From Thecamonas trahens ATCC 50062 (taxonomy: Eukaryota; Apusozoa; Apusomonadida; Apusomonadidae), in the NCBI RefSeq assembly GCF_000142905.1, contig NW_013657676.1, positions 561,256-625,255 of the forward strand: 64,000 nt of DNA, given 5' to 3'. The translations under genes and the position numbers were made by a program. Shown here one piece after another: positions 21,872 to 30,702 of this stretch. The notes under the pieces were generated by a model. That model had not been told where the DNA came from. It did no database searches and saw only the letters and a list, made by a program, of their open reading frames with translations. Position 1 is the stretch's first letter. Each line of letters opens with the position of its first letter.

Positions 21872-24800
21872 TCAACACCGGTCGAGGCGCGGCCGGCTGG
21901 GTGAGGCCGGCGATGTCGGCGACGAGGCCCGCGCCGGAACAAAGGTGGGCGAAGCCGACGAGTGGAGCTGAGGCAACTTGCGAGCGTGCGGGGTTGACTG
22001 GTGCAGAGAGACGACCGAGGGCGAGGGCCGGTGTGGCGAGGTCGAGCGGCCGGCGTCCGGACTCATCGAGCTAACCAGTTCGGCGACCGTTAGTGAGGGC
22101 TTGTCTTGGCTTTCCAGTGGAGGACGGGCGCGGCGTGGGCGGAGTGGCAGCGACGAGCGCGGCGTGACGTTAGCCGAGTCGAGACCGTAAATAGAGGCAA
22201 CAGTGTCAACAACAGGCGCAACAAGACCAAGACGCTCCATTGCGGCGTCTGCATCATCGCTGTCGACGATGGTGGCGATGTGGGACGGGGCAGAGGGCGG
22301 CGCCTCGGCAGTGGCCTTGATGGCCCATCGATCAAGCTTGGAGAGGTCATCGATGGAGACACCGACGCCGAGGGTTGATGCGCCGGAGCGGATGTGCGGG
22401 CCAAAGACTGAGCGGGTCTCCCACTTGCGGAAGAGGTCATTAGTGGAGCAAGTGAGTGGATGGGCAAGAAAGACAGCGCTGGCGTCGATGGTGCCGAAGG
22501 AAGAGTGGGTGACCGAGCGGGTGTAAGCAAGCTCGTAGAGCTTGTTGTACAGGTCGGCCGCAATGACGCGCGAGGGAAGCTTGCGAAAGAGCGGGTCAGC
22601 TTCGACGGCAGCATCGCTCGACGGATCGGGAATGCCTTCTGCGGCGCGAAGGAGGTGCGAGCACGACGAAAAGTGGTGCGGGTAAACAAGGAGGAGGCCG
22701 CGGATGGTGACGAGGGCGATGTGTTCGGCTACGTCGAGATAGTAGGCAGAGAGGACTGGGATGTTGAGTGGAAGCGTCCGCAGGATGTCGCCAGAGCGGA
22801 CGTTGATGATCGAGAGGTGGCGTGCGTCGAGGACCATGGCGTGGGCGGTAGAAGCACAGACATCGACCGAGAGAACCGGACGAGCACCTGGCATGATGGT
22901 CTCCATCCGCGGCTGGGTGACCATTACGCGGTCGGCCATAAAGACGAGGCCGACGACGACGACCCGACCCGAGCTGGAACCGGCAATAAGATTCTTGCCT
23001 CCCCAAGCAAGCGCGGCCGAGACCGACTCTCCTACAGGAAGGCAGCGCATAAGCGAGGTCGGAACTGGGGCCACCAGCGATTCGCCGTCCGGGGCGATGT
23101 AGACCATGGAGACGAGCGAGGACGAACTGAGCAGAAGGAAAGGAAACTCGTGGCGCTCCGGGGCAGAGACCGGCTGGGCCAAGACAACGCTGTCTGTCAC
23201 GCCACCGCCAAATGGCCACAGCGCGGCAAGGAGCTGGAGGCAGCGCTTGCACCAGACAAAGACGCGACCAGTGACACTTGCAGAGAAGACGTACAGCGTC
23301 GGCGTGGCACCTGCAGGCGAGGCAGCCGACGGCGAGCACGAGATGGTGACCGGTGATGCGCGAGTGGGACTGGAACTAGAAGACGAAGCCGAGACAAAGC
23401 GCGGCAGGGGCCTATCGTCACCGTTGCTCTCCAGGCTGTTTGGGGCGATGGTAGCAAGCGAGGGGTGCGAGGCCGACGGCGTGTCAGTGCTGTCGAGTGA
23501 GACAAATCGAGTTGCGCCCTGAGTAAGCGGCGAGGGAATGCGGGGCTTTGGCGAGGTGACGGGCCCAGGACTTGGCGGCGACAGTGACGACGGCGGTGCG
23601 ACACGAGGAGAGAGCATGGTTGACAGCAGCAAGCTGTGAGGCGAGGAGCGGGCGAGAGCGAGGCGCCACGGGTATGTTCCCTACTGGGTGGCGAGACAGT
23701 CAGACTTGCCATGGCTCGATCGCGTGCCCCCGAGAGCGTGTCCGCGTTGACAGAGCGGGCAGAATTCGGTGGGCGAGGCGAGACGACAGAGGAGAGCGAT
23801 GAGACGCGCGACGAGCAATGCGAGGAAGAGTGGCTCGAGGTGCGAAGGCGCGTGTCGGCGATGGTTCGCTGGGCTTTGAGGCGTGACGAGATGGGCATGG
23901 GCCCACCACTCACATCCGCCAGAGAGTCTGAGGCCTGACGAAGTTTGTCAAGGAAGCGGGTAGCGGTGGCGGTGCCGAGCGAGTTAACTCGCCCGGCATC
24001 GGGCGGAGGGCTAAGGTTACCGCGATCGCGGAGGCGAACAATAAACGACGACGAAGCCTTCAGCGAGAACGAGGTGTTGCGCGGCGGAAGGGACTTTGGC
24101 GGCGGGCTCTGCGGGCGCGAGACGTCGGCGGTCGAGATGGTGGGAATGAGCGAGGACGGATGGTGGACGAGATCGGAGACCGGATCGGGCGAGTCGAGGG
24201 GTGCAAGGCTCGGCGACGACTCGTTGGCTTCAGCGACGAGGTGGCATTTGCGACAGAGGGCGCGCGGGGCGGCGACAAGAGTGGCGCACTTTGTGGCGGC
24301 ACGATGGGTCTTGGTCTTGTACACCGCAGTTTGCTCGAGGTCGTACGGGAGGGCGGGCGGCGGTGGAACGGGATTCCGGAAGCGCCAGGAGAAGAGAGCG
24401 ACGTCGCCATTGGAGCAGCCGACGATGACGTGCTCGGCCCATTCAACACAAGTGACGCACGAGATGCAGTCGCGTGCAAGAACAAGTGACGACCCGTCCT
24501 GGCCGCGAAGCGCGGAAGAAGAGTGGGCAGCAGCTGCACCACCGATGGCAGAGCGGAGCGAGTACTGGCCGACCAGGGTGTAGCTCTCGGCCGGATCAAG
24601 GAGTGAGAGCATGTCGTTGTCGGTGTGAACAAAAGTGAGCGGCGGGGCGTCGGCAAAGGGCGGAGCAAACTCTGCCGAGACGAGGGCCGGCTCCCCGACA
24701 AGCTCACAGAGCGGGCGCGGCAGCTCCCAGAGGCCGATGTTGTAGATGACTGGGCCACAGGCGACGAGGAACGAGACGTCGAGCTGATGAGTCCGGGCCG

Positions 24801-25869
24801 GGTCGCGGAAGATGGTGACGGCGGAGGACAGGGCGAGATTGACCTCGCCGTAGAGGTCGGTCCGGGCATCGAGCTCTGCACCTGTGGCGGCGTCGAACAG
24901 GTGCAAGACCGGCGTGGTGTCGAGGACGGCGAGTGTGTTGGTGAGGGCATCATAAGCGAGGCCTGCGACCGACGCCCGTGTCCCACCGTATTTGGCGACG
25001 TTGAAGACGGCGCCCGAGGCGGCGACAACATCCCAAGCGGCGAGGGCGGTGCCTGCAGCCGTAAAGATGAGGCCGGTCTCAACGTCGCAGGAAATGGCGG
25101 TGATGGCGCCGGAGAGCCTGACAGCGAATACCGGCGAGCCAGTGTCGACGGCGATGGCACGGAGTGTGTCGCCGTCGGCACCGACGATGCCGTCGATGCT
25201 TGGGACGTCTGCCAGGCGAGTGAGCGAGCGGCACGGGAGGGTGTACTCATGGAGCACATCACGAGTAATGACCAGCACGTGTTCCCAGTGGGCAGAAGAT
25301 GTGACCGGCAAGCGGGCAGCATGCGAGAGAGTCGCCGGAGCAGGCTCGGCATCCGGGCCTTGAGCAACGCGAGCAAAGACCTTGTTGGCGCGCCAGACTC
25401 TCAGCCATCCATCGGATGAGACCATAGCCAGAGCACCTGGACGAGCTTGAAGCGTAGTCAGCGAGATGATGGGCGAGAGGAGCGGAAAGAAGGCGACACG
25501 AACGAGGAGTGGCGAGAAGAGAGCGAGAGCGGGACCGCCATCCGGACCCGAGTCTGACCAATCTAGAGCAAAGAGAGCTCTTGAAGCAAGATACGCGGCA
25601 TTGTTGATGGTAACTGATGAAGGGTATGGCAGCGGATCAATGACAAGTCGAAGAGCATCGGTTGCCCACATGAAGAGTGACTCCCTTGAGATGTACAGCA
25701 TGCGAGAGATACTTGGAGCAAAGACCAGAGCCTTCACATCCGTTCCTGCTGATGGAAGGGTATAGCATGACGAGAGGTGAAGCGCATTACATGCCTCACC
25801 ACTACTTAGAGAGAGTGCCCTTGCCAGTGACCTTACGTGCGGTATGAACTCCACTGGCTTGTTCTCCAT
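21872..25869 (-). CDS. hypothetical WD40/quinoprotein-like beta-propeller protein
   Basis: I do not recognise the family. Best model: exon 1 from ATG 25869 to 23914 and exon 2 from 23680 to 21872, joined in phase 0 by a 233-nt GTGAGT...GTAG intron, about 1254 residues. The splice is needed because the N-terminal and C-terminal halves are in different frames; both frames are also open through part of the intron. The N-terminal half has repeated WD-like strands (SSDGWLRVWRANK, AAGTALAAWDVV, TTPVLHLFDAATG, CSNGDVALFSW). A Ser/Pro-rich linker (about 540-700) follows, and then more propeller-like strands (FSASVTGRVFVW, SSSGRVVVVGL, LSIINVRSGDILR). The C-terminal 100 residues are Ser/Pro-rich and basic. 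No signal peptide or membrane helix is evident. A scaffold role is only a guess. Confidence 0.55.
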
Positions 25870-26613
25870 CCACCTGCTGGTAGAGTCGAGTGGTCGGCTG
25901 CTGATGCTGCTGGTGGTGGTTGCCCGTGGCCGTGGCGGTTGGCGGGTCACTGTGTGGCGGTTGGCACTGGGGCGGGGGATTGTAGAGGAGGGGAGGGATA
26001 AAGATGGTAGTTGTGGTGGCGGTGGTGTGCTTGGTGGTGTTTGGCCGGTTCGGGTCGGTGGTGGCGCTGATCGGGCCTTACCAGGGTATTGTCTGTGCGT
26101 CGTTCGGTACGGGTGATCTGGTGGCGGGTGATATCGGGTGGCGGGTGATCTGCTGGCAGGTGATCGGGTGGTCGGCCGGCGAGTGGTCGGTCGGCGGGTG
26201 GTCGGCCGGTGAGTGGTCGGTCGGCTGGCGGGTGGCCGGCTGGCGGAGTGGTCGACCAACAGGTGGTCGGTGATCATGGAACGACGCGTCGCCCCGGCCA
26301 ATTGCACACGCCGCCAGTCGCCAGTCTCGAGCCTCCGCCAATTGGCCTGCGTAACACTTACCCTCACTCACCTCCCCCACATTTCATCACCTTCACACGC
26401 ACGCGAGAACAGAACACATAGCCAGCTACCCACTACAATTGTTTTCATCACGTTGCTCAATCTCTGCCGCCCAAGCGAGCTCATTTAGCACCCTCGCATC
26501 CCGCCTCGCTCGAGCAACTCGGCCGACCTGTCATCGACACCGTCTTCAATCAGAAACTGATTGACACGTAGTCTCAGCAACTTCCATCACATCCTCATCA
26601 CACACAGACAACC
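25870..26613. other. intergenic region with GTGGTCGGC-type minisatellite
   Basis: 744 bp between the divergent propeller gene and the first two-TM gene. At about 26100-26270 imperfect tandem units built from GTGGTCGGYCGGCGA dominate, preceded by GTGGCGGT-rich DNA (25900-26050). The last 200 bp are AC-rich and could be the promoter and 5' leader of the downstream gene. Open frames across the minisatellite are repeat artefacts. Confidence 0.6.
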
Positions 26614-27647
26614 ATGTTTCGCTGGTTCAGAAGATGGTTTCGATGGATGAACATTTACGAGCGCATTCTCTATGTCATCATTCTCATGGCATGGATCAAT
26701 GGTAATGGCGGAAACGTGTACTTTCGGTCGAAAAGTTCATCGAGGCCAAGGATAATCCTGCCACCGCCGCAACCATACGTGAGCGGTCAATCGCGCCAGA
26801 CGATGTGCTGTTTGTCCTCTGCCCTTCGCAACCTACGGATCCCATTGCTAAGCTGACCTGCTTCGAGTCGCTCCTCTCGCCTTTGGGGGTGTTCTCGATG
26901 GGGGTGTTCCCCTGCAACGCGAGACCCATCACGCTGTTCGGCTTCAACTGCACCGCCGTTCCCGCCATCAACGTACTCTCGAGTACTCGTGGTACCTTTG
27001 GACAAGTCGTTACGGGTGCCACATCGAGCTGCCTCGCCAATAGCACGCGCTGTGTTTTTGACAACGTCTACCTCACTGTCGCCTCGACTTTGTTTACCGA
27101 AAAGCTCGCCGCTGATCCCAGCGCCAAGCTGACCGACGTCCGCTCATTCCCGCTTCCAAGCGAAGGCGGCTCGTTTCTCTCTGTGGGGATCTCCACCACT
27201 GTCGACCTTCGCGGGCGTGAGGAGACCATCTACATCGCCTCGGGTGTTCAGATGCGCGCCCACGACCCATCATCCGGCCCGGTCTCCTTCAGTTTCGAGC
27301 TTAACCAGTTCTCGTGGGATCTGCGCGAGCAGGTAGTCAGCGAGTACGTCGTCTACGACATCTTTGATCTCTTTGCCAGCATCGCCGCCGTCGCATCGCT
27401 CACTACAGGCTTGTTCCTCTTCCTCTTCCCGGTCACTCCGTCCATCCCGCAGCACTTTCGCTTCGGAACCCACCACACTGCGCGCAACATCGGCGACCTG
27501 GCCCACTCGGCCTCGGTTGCTCCGCGCGCTTCGCTCGCGCAATCGCCAGAGACAAAGCTCACCAGCCTCCGGCGGCGGCCAGGAACGGCCTCGACCTCGG
27601 CCTTCAGCGGTTCGAGCGGCAGCATATCGAATAATTCGCCGGTCTAA
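26614..27647 (+). CDS. two-transmembrane protein, tandem paralogue A (single-base frameshift)
   Basis: Family not recognised. The frame from ATG 26614 (MFRWFRRWFRWMN...) must shift by one missing base near 26725-26727 to enter the frame that continues to the stop at 27647; the whole gene would code about 344 residues. Evidence for the shift: the sequence after it (EAKDNPATAATIRERSIAPDD) aligns without gaps to the paralogue at 28040 (DARDSPATSATVRIRSSAPDD), and both share the preceding membrane helix. Layout: basic N-terminus, membrane helix (about 16-34), a loop of about 220 residues with paired Cys (PCNARP...FGFNCTA; CLANSTRC), a second membrane helix (near 27370-27440, LFASIAAVASLTTGLFLFLF) and a Ser-rich basic tail. 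N-glycosylation sequons occur in the loop. Shared core motif: SVGISTTVDLRGRE. Confidence 0.6.
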
Positions 27648-28039
27648 CGACTCGTGTGCGAGACAGCGACACAGGCGCAACGTAACTCGATTGGCGCGTT
27701 GCCGTCAGTTCACGAGCACTCCTTGTCTTGGATGTCGTCCTCGCCACAGCCGGTGGTGGCGCACTCGAAATTGGTCGCCATCTCATTTGCCAAATCGCCA
27801 GCCGCAACACGCTCATCTCACACCACACTTCCATACACCTGACCCACTCTCCACCAAACTACTCGATCCTTCCTTAACTACCACCAAGCAACACAACGGC
27901 TTGTCCTTTCCCCAATCCTCGCGTCGCACCGGTCCGCTGCTTCGACACGTTGCGCACTCTTGTCACGGTCGCGCAGCTCACTTGAGCAATTTGCTCACAA
28001 AGATTGGCTTTCTAGCAAACGTTTAGCGCACCCTGAATC
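27648..28039. other. spacer between tandem paralogues
   Basis: 392 bp between the two paralogous two-TM genes, AC- and TC-rich with CCACCAA and CACACCAC stretches. I see no gene. It presumably contains the 3' end of the first and the promoter of the second gene. Confidence 0.5.
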
Positions 28040-29359
28040 ATGTTGCTCTTCAAGGGCGTCCGCGCCATGTCTTCGCCAGAGCGAATGTTGTACATTGCAG
28101 TGGTCTTTACGCTCCTCCTCGCAAACATACTGTATGGCACGTACAACATTCAGAAATGGCTTGATGCCCGGGACTCGCCGGCCACCTCGGCCACCGTCCG
28201 CATCCGCAGTTCGGCGCCCGACGACATCTTTGCAGCGATGTGCTCGTCGCGCCCACTTCAGCCGATTGTCGAGGGCGTGTGTCTCCAAGGAGCTTTCGAA
28301 GGGCCATTGTTCGAGACGCATGTGGTTCCGTGCAACGCCACTCGGTTCAGACTCTTTGGCTTTCAGTGTTTGGCCTTTCCGCTGCCGAATCTGAGACAGG
28401 AGGACAGCAACCTGTTCTCGTACACAATCGCCGGATGGACGGCGGCGTGCCGGGCATCGCACGAGGTGTGCCGATCGGAGAATGTGTACACGACGGTGTT
28501 TGAGAGCGCAAACGTGGAATTCCTGACCTCGCTGCCGCCAGAGGCTCTCGATGAGGCCATCTCCTTCCCGCTCCCTTCACTCGGCTCGGCGTACCTCTCG
28601 ATTGGCATCTCGACCACCATCGATCTCAAGGGCCGCGAGTCGACCATCTTCCCCACCAATGCTGCGCTCATTCGCGACGTCGATAGCGTGTTTGGGAGGA
28701 ACACTTCCTTTGCCATCGAGCTCAATCGCTTCTCGTGGAATCTCCGTGAGAATGTGGTGACTCAGTTTATCACCTACGACGGCTTTGACTTGCTCGGCGC
28801 CTCGGCCGCCCTCCTCTCGCTCTCCATGGCCATCTTTATGTACCTCTTCCCCGGTACTGAGAGAGTGGCTCAGTACTTTTGCTTCAAGCGCCATCGCCCG
28901 CCGACGGTGGTGCCAAAGTCCCAGCCAGTCGACAAGGAGGTCACGATCGAGCTGCATCTCTCGTCGCTCTCATCCTCGTCGTCTTCGAACGTGCCGCCCA
29001 CACGGATCATCACCGAACGATCGATGGCTGGAGCTGAACACCTGGCCTACAAAAGCCCGCGGACTCATCAGCGGGTTCCTGGCCCGCTTCGGGTCGGCGA
29101 CCTTCGCCTCAACGCCAGCATGCCCGTCGCGCTAATGGCGTCATCGGAGCCAGCTGCTGGCCCTCGTGCGAAGGTCGTTGCTGACTCTCCCGAAATGGTT
29201 TTCCACGTTCCGCCTGTCTGTATCAACCGATCGCCTTCGTGCCCGTCATACTCGATGTCACGCTCGCGGACGTCGCTTCATTCCAACCCTAGCCCGCGCG
29301 GCATTGTCGAAGGTCTGGAGCCCAATGTTACCATCCCGGCTGCGCTCACCTCCAACTGA
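28040..29359 (+). CDS. two-transmembrane protein, tandem paralogue B
   Basis: 439 residues from ATG 28040 (in-frame ATG 28067 possible). Paralogue of the gene at 26614 with an intact frame. It has an N-terminal membrane helix (about 18-36, MLYIAVVFTLLLANILYG), an ectodomain-like loop with conserved Cys pairs (VPCNATRFRLFGFQC; CRASHEVC), the shared motif SIGISTTIDLKGRE, then ELNRFSWNLRENV and a second membrane helix (about 255-275, LGASAALLSLSMAIFMYLF). The tail of about 160 residues is Ser/Arg/Pro-rich and much longer than in paralogue A. The two-helix topology with a Cys-rich loop is shared with several ion-channel families, but I find no family signature, so function is unassigned. Confidence 0.72.
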   Translation: MLLFKGVRAMSSPERMLYIAVVFTLLLANILYGTYNIQKWLDARDSPATSATVRIRSSAPDDIFAAMCSSRPLQPIVEGVCLQGAFEGPLFETHVVPCNATRFRLFGFQCLAFPLPNLRQEDSNLFSYTIAGWTAACRASHEVCRSENVYTTVFESANVEFLTSLPPEALDEAISFPLPSLGSAYLSIGISTTIDLKGRESTIFPTNAALIRDVDSVFGRNTSFAIELNRFSWNLRENVVTQFITYDGFDLLGASAALLSLSMAIFMYLFPGTERVAQYFCFKRHRPPTVVPKSQPVDKEVTIELHLSSLSSSSSSNVPPTRIITERSMAGAEHLAYKSPRTHQRVPGPLRVGDLRLNASMPVALMASSEPAAGPRAKVVADSPEMVFHVPPVCINRSPSCPSYSMSRSRTSLHSNPSPRGIVEGLEPNVTIPAALTSN

Positions 29360-29688
29360 GGACTTTATGTACGCCCGGCGAGCCTGCAGACAAGGAATCG
29401 CACAAACTTCGTTGATACTCTCTTCCTAAACCGCGCGATCCGATGCCAGTCTGCGCATGTGGGCAGTAGGGCAGCGGCCGCCGGGCTTGCCGACGATCGG
29501 GCAATGGCCGATGCTGGCACGACGGCGATGAGCACGACTCAAGATTAAGTGACTCGAGCACGTCCTCGCTCAGAAGGCAGCCATTGGTCCGGCGATGATT
29601 GGCGGCGACTAGGCTGCAGCCTTCAGGTCGGACTCTAGATTGCCGTCATTTGCGGCACCTGACTCACCTCGCTCAGCATTTCTTTGAG
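29360..29688. other. intergenic region, no gene seen
   Basis: 329 bp between the two-TM gene and the dehydrogenase gene, both on plus. Mixed composition, no repeat and no credible frame. An upstream extension of the dehydrogenase frame to 29599 has only a TTG and is not used. Confidence 0.45.
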
Positions 29689-30297
29689 ATGTTCGCCGCC
29701 GTCCGCACCGCTGTCGCCGCTCCATGGACGTGGAGCAGGGCAGCGATAGCAATGCACCCAACAGTGTCTGGCAAGCGTAGCATGTCGACGCGAGTGGGAT
29801 GGATTGGAACAGGAGTCATGGGTGCGTCTATGGCGAAACATGTGGCCTCAGCTGGCTTTGACCTCTCGGTCTATGCGCGGTCACCGGAGAAGCCAGCTGT
29901 GGTCGATTTGGTGGAAGCCACAGGCGCGCGTGTCTTTGACTCACCAGCGGAACTGGCATCCTCGGTCGATGTGCTCTGTTCCATTGTTGGGTTTCCTGAT
30001 GATGTGCATGCCGTCTTGCTTGATGATGTTGACGGTGCTCTTGGCAAGGCTGTCACCAATCCGCCGTCGTTGGTCATCGATCTGACCACATCACAGCCGG
30101 CGCTCGCCCTCAAGATTGCTGCGGCTGCCCAGGCGCAGGGCTCGGATGCTCTGGACGCGCCGGTCTCAGGTGGTGATGTTGGGGCGCGGAACGGCCAGCT
30201 CTCGATCATGGTCGGCGGCAGTGACGCGGCCTTTGCAGCTGGCCTGCCGATCCTGCAGCCTATGGCCAAGGTTGTGACTCACATGGGTGGGCCTGGA

Positions 30298-30329
<32 letters not shown>

Positions 30330-30699
30330 TGCCATCGCCGGCGGCATGATCGGAATGGTCGAGGGCCTTGTCTACGGTCATGCTGCTGGTCTCGATCTCG
30401 AGACGGTGCTCGAGGCCATTTCGGGCGGCGCCGCCGGCTCATGGTCGCTCTCCAACTACGCGCCGCGGATGCTCAAGAGGGACTTTGCCCCGGGCTTTTA
30501 CGTCGAGCACTTTGTCAAGGACCTCGGCATTGCCCTCGACGAGGCCCGTGCTATGAATCTCTCGCTCCCAGGCCTCGCTCTGGTCCAGCAGCTCTACCTT
30601 GCGCTCATCGCCCAGGGTGGCGCCGCCCGTGGTACCCACGCCTTGCAGCTCGCCCTCGAGTCGATGAACAACATCCAGATCAAAGACTACTCGGCGTAA
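29689..30699 (+). CDS. 3-hydroxyisobutyrate dehydrogenase-like beta-hydroxyacid dehydrogenase, probably mitochondrial
   Basis: NAD(P)-dependent oxidation or reduction of a beta-hydroxyacid (valine catabolism if HIBADH; glyoxylate/succinic semialdehyde reductase is the alternative). 336 residues from ATG 29689. The first 38 residues (MFAAVRTAVAAPWTWSRAA...) are basic, Ser/Ala-rich and acid-free, a typical mitochondrial presequence, with MSTRVGWIGTG following. Rossmann motif WIGTGVMGASMA; substrate-binding motif DAPVSGGDVGARNG; catalytic lysine in GQHTKMVNQI; C-terminal helical domain complete. The stop is 3 bp from the stop of the convergent coiled-coil gene. Which family member it is cannot be settled by eye. 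Confidence 0.85.
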
Positions 30700-30702
30700 C
30701 GC

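Noticed and set aside
23197..23680. a single 1056-residue frame as the propeller gene on its own
   Set aside because: Its C-terminal part is basic nonsense-like sequence overlapping propeller-like sequence in the other frame; the GTGAGT...TAG splice joins the two sensible parts in phase.
25800..25850. an intron with donor GTAAGG just after the start of the propeller gene
   Set aside because: No acceptor in the needed phase; the frame is open without splicing.
26614..29359. P2X or ASIC/ENaC channel identity for the two-TM pair
   Set aside because: Topology fits but none of the family signature residues were recognised.
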